Part shown: piece after piece, positions 10,080 to 21,800 of the stretch
Layout of the letters: each line of letters opens with the position of its first letter
Position numbering within the stretch: the stretch's first letter is position 1
From: Budorcas taxicolor
Lineage: Eukaryota; Chordata; Mammalia; Artiodactyla; Bovidae
DNA length: 64,000 bases
Assembly: GCF_023091745.1 (NCBI RefSeq)
Contig: NC_068922.1
Coordinates: 11,116,001-11,180,000 of the forward strand
Reading direction: 5' to 3'
The notes under the pieces: model-generated
Seen by the model: the letters and a program-made list of their open reading frames with translations, nothing else
The model's database searches: none
Told to the model about the DNA's origin: nothing
Translations under genes and position numbers: made by a program

Positions 10080-13000
10080 AAGAGGTCAAATCAGTAGGAC
10101 TTAGGGCTTCATTGGGGTAGTAAGTCGGTGGTAGGAATCCCGACAGGATCCCTAGGTTTCTGGCTCGTTTGCACTGTGGGTGAGGGTACCCTTCATTGGG
10201 ACCGAAAACACAGGATGTAGTAGGTTTGTGCAAAAACACTGATGGACTTGGTTTTGACTTGTAAAGTTTGGGTACTTATAAGAAACCCAAGTAGGTTTGC
10301 TGGTGGGGACACGGGTCTGTAGGTCAACAGACTGGCACGGACTGGAAGCAGTTTAGAGTTATTGTGTGTAAGTGGCATTGAGGAAGACCAGCATGAGGGT
10401 TTCGACGAGTCCACTCCACCATAGTGTCCAGAAAGGAAAGCACAGAGGAACACCAGGCTGGAGCTGAGAAAGGAAGAGCATTCTTTGAAGAGGCAACAGC
10501 CAATTCCCAAAGATGGAGTTGCTGCTGAATTCAGGAGAGGAAGGGGTTTAAGTGGAAGTGGCTTCAGCGTCCAGCACTGCCTGGACCAGCAGCGGTGGGG
10601 AATAAAGTTGCGAAGCCAGAAGCGATGTTAGCATGGTCAGTTCAGTGAGGCCAGGAGCTGGACGGTGGGGACCAACGTGGGTGGGGCCTTCAGGTAACCA
10701 CGCGTGATCATGGACCAATCATACGTGTGTACTTCGGTTGCTTCCTGAAGCTATACTTCAGGGACAACAAATAGGATCCTTTTCTAAAGGCATAAACCTG
10801 TTCGGACAAAGACAACAGGGAGAGAGTGACAGCCGCCAGAGTCTGGAGGTTGGGAAGCAGAGAAGTGAGTGATGACTGACAGCTCCCCAGGCCCAAGAGC
10901 TCCGACAAGGGGCGGGACTCGATGGTGCTGGGACTGCGGGAATTAGGAGTAGAGGTGGAGCAGGAACAGTGGCAGAGAGTTTGAATAAAAGCCAGTTACA
11001 TCCTCATGTTCTTGCTGTCCTGTGAAACTGGGCAACGTCTCGTCCTCAACCCTGGCGGAATCCAGAGCTTTGGTCTCTGAGGAGGATGAACCAGGAGGCT
11101 CTCCTGAAAGAGACCAGGCACAGCTGAGGGCCAGGGCCACGGTGGACACAGGCCGTCATCATCACGAGCTCAGGTGCCTGCAGCAGAAGGCTTGTAACCT
11201 ACAGACTCCAACTCCTCCAAGCTCTGGAAGCTGTGAGTGTGAGGGGGAAGGCACTGGCAGGTGTGTCGCCTGTTGAGCATTTGCTTCCTGGTTCACAGAG
11301 AGCATCTTCTCCCTGTCCTCACTTGAGGAAGGAGCAGGGAGCTCTCGGGTCTGTTCCCAGGACGCTGATCCCATCCTGAGGGCTTCACCCCATGACCTCA
11401 TCACCCCCAAAGGCCCCATCTCCTGACACCATCCCCTTGGGGGGCAGTGTGGTTAGGAATAACATCCTTGTTTTATACACACATGCATGCACATGCTAGA
11501 TGGGAGACCAACTCCTGTAGGGAGTAGAACCAACTTCAGCAAAAACACCCACAGTGATGTAGATTCCTTGGGTGACTGGCCCCCTGGGACCCACGTCGGC
11601 ATCAGACTACCCAAATGCTCGGGGTTTCAAACAAGTTTTTCGTGCTCGACCCTTAAACAGGAGCAGCAGACCAACCATATGTGGGTCTCCAGCCACCTGA
11701 AAAGAGCTCCAAGACGAAAGTGGGATATCAGAACAGAAAAGAGTCAACTTGAAAGAAATGGGCTGTACAAGGAAAAGAAAAATCTAAATCTCTTAAATGT
11801 ATTCAAAGAATAAGAGAAGATAGTGTATGCATGAGATAACAGGGTCGGGTGTGTGTGTGTGTGTTTGGAGATGAAAGTATAAAATGAAAAACCAATAGAA
11901 TAGTTGCAAGAAATAAGTTGAAAAAATAATACAGGAAGTTGAACAAAAGATTGAAAGGAGACACGTGGTCAGAGCCACCTTAAGAGGTTGAGCATCTCAA
12001 TGCCAAAGGAGTTTCAGAAAAAGAATACAGGCTGGCAACTTTCATTTTTAATTATGAAAAATCACCCAGAACTGAATTATGAGTTTCCAGGTTGAAATGC
12101 TCAGAAAAGTATATGACGACAGACCTCCAGCGAGCCCACTGTGGTGCAGTTTCAGGAACACCAGAGATGGGAGATTCTACAGGAAGAGCATTACCTGTGT
12201 GCAAATGTCCAGGAGTGGAAACGTCTTCAGGTTATGCGACTCCACGCCGAGGAGCTGCACCTTGAAACCCAGGGAAAGCAATATCCAGCCTCGCATCCCA
12301 AACCCTACCAAAGGACCAGTAGAATAAAGGCGCTTTTACGTGTAAAAATGTCATCCACCATGCTGCCTTCCTCGGGAAGCTGCAGGAAGGCTGAATCCCA
12401 GCAAAGTAAAGGGCCAGTCAGGATGAGGAGGACCTTCCCCAGCAAACAGCAAGCCTGACCCAGGACAGGGGAGTCCTGGGCAGAATATTTCTGTAGAGGG
12501 CAGAGTGTGGGCTTGAGTTGGTATTGCATACAGAGTAATCCAGATTTGCTTTCCTGGAGTCTGGGTGAGGTCCGCTTTCTTTGATGCACACAACAGTGTG
12601 GAAGAGAATTAATACCCCAAAGTGGGAACTCATTTGAGACGGAGGGAGGGAGCAGGCAGCCACTGGGGCCTGGTTGTCCAGTATTTGCATTGACCTTATC
12701 CAGAAAGCAACTTCAATGTTTATGAGCCTGGTAGACACACTTGGGACACCAAGTGTCACCTTGTTCAGCTCTCCCGACAAACCTGAGGGAGCAGATGATG
12801 AGGCAGGCTTTAGGGTGATTGATCAGTAGCACATAGCATAGTGCTCAGGTTGAAACCAGTGTGATCTCCAAACCCATGGTGTTTCCACCACCAGCACGTC
12901 AACGGTTGGAACTAGAGCTCTTCCGAAAACCCAGATCTGTCAGAAACAAAGCATAGAAGGCTTTCAGATGTTCTCAGCCATGGCATTCTTCAAACCAAAT

Positions 13001-14065
13001 TTTACTCACAATAAATATAGCTACCATAATTAGAACTCAGGGTAGCAGCTAGAATTCCTTCTAAGCTCTCCCCTGGGAAGCCCCCAAGCTGAGCAGCTTC
13101 TAAGGGTTCTGGGAACAGACCGGAGACACTGCAGCCACATGTAGCCCAGGGAGCGCTGGACCTCTTGGAGTTAGAGCAACTCTGGCGCCCGCCTGATCTC
13201 AGTTTTCTCAGACTGAAGATTCCATGCATGTTTTGTAATTAGTACCTTCGGCTCTCTGCCCAGATATGTGAAGAAACAGTCCGGTACAGATAAACAAGTT
13301 CATGGTGATGGAATTCATGAGAAAGGGCCCCCTGGGTAGTGCCTGGGACTTGAGCAGGACCCAAAGATTCTGCTGATTGCAACCAGTCCCTGCACAACCT
13401 GCACTATTCTAGGCTGCTTTTGTTTCAGTTTGTTTATATAATAGTCACCGAGCAATCCTCCTGGAGCCAGCTAGGGTCACAGCGACCCCTGGAGTGGGGG
13501 AGGGGGTTGTAGAACCACAAAGCCGCACAGTTGGTGAGTGTGCCATTCCAAGCCACTCCTGCTCTGTCTCAGGCTGTTAGCAGAGCTTATGCTGTTCTGT
13601 CAGCTGTAAGGCAGATCACCATTCAAATTTACTCCTCCTTCCCTGCTTCTCTGTGATTAGCAACACTTCTACTACCAAATCGTTCTGGTGGGACTGCTTC
13701 GGTGACAAGCAATGGAAACTGAGTCTGTAATAAGGAAAGAAGACGCACTGGAAGAATGTTGGGGGCTCGGAGGATCACAGGCATTTGGAGGATTGGGTTA
13801 GGAAGGCTGGGAGGAACCGAGGCAGCCGGGAGAGCTAAGACGTCGGCAGCGTGACCACCACGTGGTGCTTCCGAAGCATTGCCGGGCGCTGCTCCGTCAG
13901 TTCTGTCGTGTTTGCTCGTGCCATACTCGCTGCTTCTCACCGGGAGAGGGCATCCGATGGGCCTCACGTGGGTCTGGGTCTGCACCCTGGTGGGGGCCAG
14001 GAAAGGGGATATCAGCCTCTCTGCATGTGGGCGGGAGGTCTCCAGCATCATTGCAGGTCACTTTG
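10080..14065. other. Intergenic DNA between FBH1 and IL15RA, mainly unique
   Basis: About 4 kb of mixed composition. A (GT)6 microsatellite lies near 11851-11863. Positions 11690-12080 look like an eroded LINE. None of the open frames (for example 11487-11813, 12141-12458, 13629-14051) shows a recognisable protein or splice context. No RNA gene is evident. Confidence 0.6.
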
Positions 14066-14517
14066 CCAACAATGGTGCATTTAATCAAAGCTTTTTCCAG
14101 TCGTCATGTGCAGATGTGAGAGTCAAACCATAAAGAAGGCTGAGCCCTGAAGAATTGATGCTTTCAAACTGTGGTATTGGAGAAGACTCTTGAGAGTCCC
14201 TTGGACTGCAAGGAGATCAAACCAGTCCATCCTAAAGGAAATCAACCCTGATTATTCATTGGAAGGACTGTTGCTGAAGCTCCAATACTTTGACCACCTG
14301 ATGAGAAGAGCTGACTCATTGGAAAAGACCCTGATGCTGGGAAAGATTGAGGGCAGGAGGAGGGGACAACAGAGGATGAGATGGTTGGATGGCATCACCG
14401 ACTCAATGGACATGGGTTTGAGCAAACTGGGAGATAGTGAAGGACAGGGAGGCCTGGCGTGCTGCAGCCCATGGTTTCACAAAGAGTTGGACACGAGAGC
14501 CACTGAGCAACAATGAC
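14066..14517 (+). repeat. BovB LINE 3' end (5'-truncated copy)
   Basis: Encodes a decayed C-terminus of the BovB reverse transcriptase protein: LRVPWTARRSNQSILKEI..., HLMRRADSLEKTLMLGKI and RMRWLDGITDSMDM, with a frame open 14190-14516. BovB is an RTE-clade LINE typical of ruminants. Only the last 450 bp are present, so this copy cannot move. Confidence 0.9.
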
Positions 14518-14519
14518 AA

Positions 14520-16270
14520 ATTGGAGAAGACAGAGCGCCACATCCCAGGTTACTCAGGACCAGAGAAGTAGAATGGGTGGGTTCATGGATGGGACCCTAG
14601 GGGAGAAAAGTGTGAACCACAACTCCTTCATGCTTGTAGCACTGTATGTTTATAAATTCTGTGAAAATGTCACATGTTGAGTTCCTGATTTGTTCCTGAC
14701 AGTGTGAGGTGTTGGGGATGCTTTGATTTGAATTGAGCTGGTTTCTTTGCCTTCAAGACTTACGGGAAAACCAACAAGTAAACCCAAGATTCCCAGCTAC
14801 GTTCTTGAAATTCTGAGGCCAGAATTGAAGCAGATTTGGTCAGTTGGAAGCATGTAACCACCCTTAAATATGCCCTTTTGGTCCCTGTTCTCTTACTTCC
14901 TAACATCTAGAAGAGAGTTTATCAAGAGGAAATTCTTATTTACTGATCAAGTCAAAGTAAAAAAGATGATGGGCAGTTTTCTTTGTGACAAATGTTGTGT
15001 AGGACAGGAAATGAGAGCAGGGAAAAATATGAATTATGTAGGTTCATAGCCAGCTGACAGAATCATCTGTAGAGCTCACAGACCCTTTTGAGTCCTGTGT
15101 GCTTTCTCCACTAAAAATAAAAAGATGGACTCTTCCTAGTGCCTGGCAGGTCCTGACCCCTATCATTCTCCTCACTCATCCATCCAACACTCCTTGGCAT
15201 TTACAGAGTACCGAGGATGGAAAGACAGATGCTGGCCCTGGGCAGTACCGAGGTAGAATCTCCCAAGACGGTTCCCCTGATTCCTTCCCTCCTCTTTTGT
15301 CAGCCCACCACATCTCCGAGAAGCTGGGTGGCCCAGTGACTTGCTTTGACCAATGAAATGAAACAGATGTGCCCATAAGATGTGGCAGTCCCCACCCTTA
15401 AGGGGCCTGCCTGGCAGTTTCTTCTTTCACCTGGAAGTGGTCTGGCTGTCCCAAGGCCACCATCTGTGAAGAAGCCCCAGCTAGCTACATGGAGCGTTCA
15501 TGCAAGGGAGCTCTAGGGCCCCAGACAAGGGAGGTCTTCTCAGACCTCCTAGCTCAGCCCAGCAACTAACAGAACAGAGACAAGTTGACGACGTGCAGAG
15601 CAGACCTGCCTGGCTGAGCCCAGTCAGCCCCCAAGGGCAGCAAACAGTAGTGGTCTGGAGCTGCTGCTGGGGAGGCCCGACGCGTGGTGACAGGTCGAAG
15701 GAAGCGACATCACATCAGGTCCACCTGCAGGACCCTCCCCCGTTGGCTGAGTCGAGGCTTCCGGGTCGGATGGGAAGTGGTGGTTTTGGAGAACTCACAG
15801 TTGGCCTGCAGGTGGGCACAGGTGTGAGGGAGTAGGAAGGAGTCCTGATGCAACAGAAAAAGTGCACCAGAGACCCCACGTGCCACTCATTTGCCCTTCC
15901 AGGTAGGTTGTTATGGTCTCCATGACGACGCCTCATTTCTAGGCACCTTGTGTCCTCCCAGGCCAGCCCTCTGGGATCAGCCACTATCTGCATATAGAAA
16001 TGGGGGACATGTAGAACTTGAGATGCTTGGAGGTGTTGGAGAAGGATGGGAAGGTGGGTGCTGAGTGTCCCCAGGTTACCTCCTTTTGACTCTGCCTGAG
16101 AACCAGCTCTCAGAACATTTTACCTTATTTTGATTAGGAATATTTTAATTAATCTATTTTTTTATTTTATATAGATTGTGAAGAATTATAGACTTTGAGA
16201 ATTTATTAAAGGGATGATTTTAAATGAGCTACAGAAATCATAGGCACCCATAGGGTCTTAGCCTGAGATA
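14520..16270. other. Intergenic DNA, no gene seen
   Basis: Unique-looking sequence of mixed GC content. The open frames at 15099-15356, 15500-15835 and 15715-15993 have no recognisable product. No named repeat was identified. Confidence 0.65.
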
Positions 16271-16271
16271 C

Positions 16272-16402
16272 ACTGTGTGATCATTCATTCAGTTGTGTCC
16301 GACTCTTTGTGACCCCATGGACTGTAGCCTGCCAGGCTCCTCTGTCCATGGGATTTCCTAGGCAGGAATACTGGAGTGGGTTGCCATTTCCTTCTCCAAT
16401 GG
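16272..16402 (-). repeat. Bov-tA type SINE body, antisense
   Basis: Antisense BovA-type body: 'gttgtgtccgactctttg', 'ccatggactgtagcctgcc' and 'tggagtgggttgccatttc'. The tRNA-like head is missing, so it is a 5'-truncated copy. Confidence 0.9.
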
Positions 16403-16627
16403 AATCTTTTAGTTTGTTGATCTAGCATCTGTTAATGACCTTCAGGGCAATGCATCAGTCTCTGAGAGAATTCAAAGATGAACACATAGTTCTTTCCAAG
16501 ATGTTCACTGCTTGATGGATGCATTCTGGGGCCTTGGTATGTTTTGGCATCATAGAGGTTGTTTAAACCTTCCCCTAGAAGGACTGTACCACCTGGTAAA
16601 AGAATTCATTTTATCCCTTGGACTGGG

Positions 16628-16652
16628 AAAAAAAAAAAAAAAAGAAAGAAAG
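16628..16652. repeat. A-run with GAAA microsatellite
   Basis: Sixteen A followed by (GAAA)-type units. It is a simple repeat, possibly the tail of a lost retroelement. Confidence 0.8.
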
Positions 16653-17282
16653 CCCTGATTGACTGAGTGATTGATCTGTCCCTACCCAAGCCCTCTTGGT
16701 CCTTTTAGACCTCGACTCCACCCAGCCCTGCTTGCTGCTATGTCTAGATCTAATTTTTGACATACAATTCACCCAGCTTGAACTTGGTTGGTGCTTGTTG
16801 GACAGCAGACTTCGTGCTGGACCTGAGCAAGGTGATTCCACAGCATCACATCACTCACTCTCCCCAAGATGATGTGAACTTGAACCATAAATCCACGAGC
16901 TAGCCCTGTGACCCAGCCCTCTTCCATCCCATAGAAACCTTTCAAATCCCTGGCTCCACTGAACATGTGCCTTTTTGTTGATGTTGTTCCTGTTAAATAA
17001 GTTTTAAAAATAACAAGGGTCATACACTTAAAAATTCTTGTGAAGAACAAACTGGATCCAGTTATTAATAAACTCCAGAAACTTAGGGACAAACAGCTGT
17101 AGAGAGAAGCAAAAAAGTGTAGATAACCAGTGTATGTAAGGATAACTGGATAACCAAGTGTACATAAGGCTCAGCGAGTGTTAGCAGTGTTTCCTGCTCG
17201 TTGAAAGAGACAGTGAATATGGTACCTCTCTGAAATCCCCAACACCAACTATTTAGAATTCCTACCCTTTCTTCCTTCACTC
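16653..17282. other. Intergenic DNA, no gene seen
   Basis: Unique sequence with minus-strand chance frames at 16769-17092 and 17083-17280. No feature recognised. Confidence 0.65.
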
Positions 17283-17465
17283 TTTTTCTAAAATTAATTA
17301 ATTTATTTTAATTGGAGGCTAATTACTTTACAATATTGTAGTGGGTTTTGCCATACATTGACCTGAATCAGCCTTGGGTGTACATGTGTTCCCCATCCTG
17401 AAACCCACCTCCCGCCTCGCTCCCCATCCCATCTCTCAGGGTCATCCCAGTGCACTGGCGCTGCT
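17283..17465 (-). repeat. Ruminant L1 3' UTR fragment, antisense
   Basis: Carries the ruminant L1 tail text 'ttggaggctaattacttta', 'ttttgccatacattgacct', 'gtgttccccatcctgaaac' and 'gggtcatcccagtgcactg'. Non-coding fragment. Confidence 0.8.
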
Positions 17466-17639
17466 GAAGGCATCTAAATTCATGACCTAAGTCACAGGAG
17501 AGAACACTGAGAGCCCAGCAGCAGGTGAACTGGGTGCTCTGCCTCCAGTCCACCTCCCCTCCCAGCTACACTGGCCTTGTGATGGGGTGGCTGACACCTG
17601 GTTTACAGTCCCGCCCTGTACCTGCCCCTACCCCAACTC

Positions 17640-17740
17640 TGAGACTCTGCATGAGTAAATGGGCAAGTCACTTCTCTAGGTGTCGGCTTTCCCATCTCTA
17701 AAATGAAGAGCTGGGACAAGGCCCATGATCTTATAAACAA
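17640..17740 (-). repeat. MIR SINE fragment, antisense
   Basis: Text 'gggcaagtcacttctctag' then 'cccatctctaaaatgaaga' is the antisense core of the mammalian MIR element. It is old and diverged. Confidence 0.7.
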
Positions 17741-17989
17741 ACATAAACATCAAAGAAGGAAAGAAAGCAACCCAGGGACAGCGTGTGCAGCAGAGAGGCA
17801 CGTGCTTCTCACGTGCAAACACTACCGGAAACTCTCCAAAGCCACAGTCTGATTCGGAGGCAGGCAAGACTTTTTCTTCCTTTCAGAGAGAAAAGCTGAC
17901 CTCAGTCATGTGGGACTCTGCATTCCTGATCTCCTTTTTTTCTTTGTGGTACATTTCTCGTCAGTGATTCTTTCAGTACAATCTTTTTT

Positions 17990-18642
17990 TTTTTTTTTAA
18001 TTGAAAATAGACATTTTATATTGTTTGTACAAGGAATAGTTTCAAAATACAAATCTTATAATATGTAGATATAAAAGACAAGGATATAAATATAAATGCA
18101 CATCTATAGAGAAACATCACCAAGTTAAGTTTTCTTTCTGAATCCTTAAATCTAGAGGACCGACTAGGCACAGTCTCTCTCTGCTCCCTTTCCATGCACG
18201 CAGAGCACCTGGTCGAGAGAAGGTTTTACAAGCTGAAATGCTGGTGTCATCCTGGTTAACACTTCCCAATCCAGGAGAAGTCTTGTAGTTCACTTGGAGC
18301 CTCAGGTATGTTTCTTCTCTGTAACCTGCAGGTCAGGCTGAGGAATGGGATGGAATCGAGTGGACAAGCTGTCCTGAATAAATGTCATGATGAAATAAAA
18401 GCCCTGATTGGAAGCCCTGAGGCCTTCTCTCCCTCCTGGGTAACTGTTGACGGCTGGGACTTTGGGAACTGGGCCTTACGCCCAGGGCGGGCAGGCAAGG
18501 CAGGCAGACAGCGGGCATCTGTCCTGAGCCCAGAGAACCCACCAGTAAGGGCGATGCTTGAGCTGGGCCGTCGGTAAAATGACGGCCAGATGTTTCCTCA
18601 CCCTGGGGGTCTTTCCCCTGGGGCCAGCGCCCCAAGTCTTCC
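17990..18642 (-). other. IL15RA: IL15RA 3' untranslated region (end inferred)
   Basis: Follows the stop codon on the minus strand. It becomes AT-rich toward 18000 and reaches a TATAAA hexamer (about 18014-18019), then ATTAAA merged with a 14-A run (17985-18002). No AATAAA was found on this strand between 18000 and 18642. The 3' boundary is inferred. Confidence 0.55.
17997..18002 (-). terminator. IL15RA: Candidate IL15RA polyadenylation signal (ATTAAA)
   Basis: The minus strand reads TTTCAATTAAAAAA. ATTAAA sits about 640 nt after the stop, with a second variant (TATAAA) 15 nt upstream. The following A-run makes internal priming in cDNA a risk, so the site is only a candidate. Confidence 0.45.
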
Positions 18643-18826
18643 CTAGGTCCTCTCTGGCTGGGGAAGAGCTGGGCCTTCACTGCGGCCGCTGCTGGCCTCG
18701 GCGTCCCCAGAGCCTCCTAGGCCGTACAGGTGGATTTCCGTGTCCCCCCCTCTGGCATCTGGCCCCATGGTCATCGGCACACTCTCCATGCTCTCCATCT
18801 CAACACCGGGTGTCTGCTGGGCTCGC
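18643..18826 (-). CDS. IL15RA: IL15RA exon 7: cytoplasmic tail and stop
   Basis: The acceptor TTTTCCAG gives AG|G CGA GCC CAG CAG ACA. The exon encodes R-RAQQTPGVEMESMESVPMT, MGPDARGGDTEIHLYGLGG and a further segment ending PQPERT, then TAG at 18645-18643. QTP..VEMEsMEs.P.T.G matches the human tail. The human tail stops soon after this, while here about 25 more residues follow. The change looks like a lost stop or frame difference near the old terminus. Confidence 0.92.
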
Positions 18827-21800
18827 CTGGAAAACAGGATAATTGACAGAGGAGAGATTGTGTCAACAAACAGTTCCTTTCGGACACTCTGACGGAGAGC
18901 ACCCGGACTGCCTCCACTCACAGGTGGCCTTTAGATCTTATTTTGCATTTCACCCCTTTGTCCACCAAGTTTTACCAGCACTGTGGGGGCAGCTCCCCCC
19001 GCCTTGCCAGCCCCCTGCCAAAAGGCAGTGGTTCCAGTGCCAGGTGCCATGGGAGGAGTGAGTGACCAGGAGCCTGGCCAAGCCAGCACTGACAGTCCTG
19101 ATAAAAGTGATGTAAAGGTTATAAAGCTCACTCAGTCATGTCCGACGCTCTGCGACCCCATGGCTGTAGCCCCATGTCCATGGGGTGCCACTGTCCATTG
19201 GATTTTCCAGGCAAGGGTACTGGAGTGGGTTGCCATTTCCTTCTCCAGGGGATCTTCCCAACCCAGGGATTGAACCCAGGTCTCCCACATTGTACACAGA
19301 GACGTTACCATCTGAGCCACCAGGGAAGCCCGGACATTTATTTAGTGAGTGTTAAATAAACAAATATATTAATCAGTTCTTGAGAAGCCAGTAGGGGATG
19401 CAGAGAATCTTAATCCCATGCCTCCCCACCTGTCACTGGATGTGTGTTTTAGGTCCTGAGTATGCAGACCTGTGGGTTGCACAGTCTGCCTCCTGAGAAG
19501 CAGCAATTTTCAAGACACTGCAGAGTCAATACCTGAGAGCCTTGGAGTGAGGCCTAAACTATAAATCAGAGCTCTAGGCCAGTTTACAAAGCCAATTTTC
19601 TAAAACCCAATTTGTTGAATCGCTAATCTACCTAATAACCCATTTGCAAATTAATCAGCTTATGGAAAGAATCAGCTCACCACACGGCCAAGCAGCAGTG
19701 TTTATCATGTTTACCAGTTCTTAAAGATACATTCATGACTGTTACCATAAGTACAGTCAGTGAATATTGATGTACTCCTTTTAGGAGCATATTTATTGGT
19801 CATATTTATCAAATTTACAAATTCTTTTTAAGAATATATTTTTAATGTCTTCTTTAAAAATATCGTGTATTTATTCTTTTTTAATATCATCAATGAATAT
19901 ATTCTATCTCCTAAGAATAATTCTAAATACATTTTATGTAGAAATTATTTAACTGTAATGATATTCTTAAAATCCTTTTAAAAGTAATTTTCTATTTTGC
20001 AAATATTTTAGCATTTAGGGGGATTTTTTGATGAATTTTCAAGTAAAATATCAGCTTTCTTTTCTTGATTTCTAGACTATGAAGTTTATGGCATTTCTTT
20101 TTGGTTAGGGTGATATTAATAGCTTTTGAAGATGTGTGTGAATATTTTGATAGCTGTTTTATATTTTGGCTTTGCAGTGCCATTTCATGGAATATCCATT
20201 TTGTCAAAGTTAGGCTTGAAGAGTGGTATAATCTTTTATTGATATAATATTTAGGAAGAAATTTTTGTGACTAGTAATTAAAAGTTTAGTTTCAACACAC
20301 CTGATATGTCTGGAACAGCCATATGACTATGGAATGGTAAAATACTGGCTACCAGCTGATGGAAGTACAGAGTCAAGGCTAATATGCTATATGAGGCTTT
20401 TATAAAGAAATAGTAAAAATGCCTAAAGATTAGAAAAATAAAAGCTGAAATGTCAGCAAGTGAAAGAAACAGTCTTGCTGAAATATAGAATTTCTAGTAT
20501 TAGAAATCCCAAGGCCAACACGTATGAGCCTATTTATGGGGACGTGTGTCCATCTTTAACAAGTACATTCAAGAGGAACAATCCGTAACTATATCATACA
20601 AACCGCACGTCCATCAAATCAATTACTTGGCACATTCTTTCCTTCTGAATTGGCTTTTGGTGAATTGGCCCCATGCCGTCCATTGATTTCTGGCTGCCTG
20701 GATTCTGACCAGTGACCTGCAGGCTGCCTTTGGACAGTGAAGGGAACGGCCTGATTCAGTGACCACTTGGCCTGGATGCTCCTTTTGCCCAGCACAGAGT
20801 AGGTGGGAGCACCCACATCTCCAGCCAGGAAAGGGTCTTCCTTGGCAAGGGCAGACCTAGGTCATCAGATGCAACCCTGCTCTTGGGGGAGGAAGCATCT
20901 TGTCCAGCGTGGGTCTCCTGTGCTACTCACCTTGACATCAGGCAACGTACCAGAAGAAACACCAGGCACACTGCAAAGACAACAGCGACAGGTATGGAGA
21001 CAGCTGCTGGAAAGAGAGCAGAATGAGTCGGCACCCTGCTCAAAGTCCCAGCGTTCCTGAGCCTGAAAATTCTGTACAGTTTACGCTTCTGCAGAGAGAT
21101 CTAGATGCCTTCCCAACCAGCTCACAGTTACTAACAGATCCTAAGATCCACGCTGTTCTGCCTGTTCTACATCAGGGCAGAGAGGACACTCCTTTCCTGC
21201 CAACACAGCCACAGTGGTTGTTTGGGAGTTGTTAGGGAGGGTGGGACCTTCATGTGGAAGCAAGAGGGCTGGGGCCAGGAGCAGGTGAAACAGTACTATT
21301 TTTAAAACACTTGTATCAATCAGAAGCTCCCAGCAGATTTGGCCAGTTTGCCTTAATATTGTGAAATCTCCCTGCAAAAATCACCAACGTGCCCTGCGTC
21401 TAAGATGACAATCTGGGGCTTCCCTGGTGACTCAGTGGTAAAGAATTCACTTGCCAATGCCGGAGACATGGGTTCGATCCTTGGTCTGGAAACATCCCAC
21501 TTGCTGTGGAGCACCTGGGCCCAAGTACCCCAACTACTGAGCCTGTGCTCTAGAGCCCAGGAGCCACAACGGCTGAGGCCCATGCGCTCCCTAGAGCCCG
21601 CACTCCACGAGAAAGAAAGCCACTGCAACGAGAAGCCTGAGCACTGCAACTAGAGAAAGGTCCACACGGTAATAAAGACCCATCGCAGCCAAAAATAAGC
21701 TTTAAACGATTTAAGGTGACAGCTGAGCAGCTGCAGACCCAGGAGTCTCACTGTGGCTCAGGAGGCATATTGATCACCTGGAGCCTTGAGCTTTTCAGAC

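Noticed and set aside
14190..14516. A 108-residue plus-strand frame as a gene
   Set aside because: It is the decayed C-terminus of a BovB LINE; the same text recurs at 25000-25370 and 62500-62935.
18377..18397. Plus-strand AATAAA hexamers opposite the IL15RA 3' UTR
   Set aside because: They are on the strand opposite to IL15RA, and no plus-strand gene ends here; FBH1 already ends near 6540.
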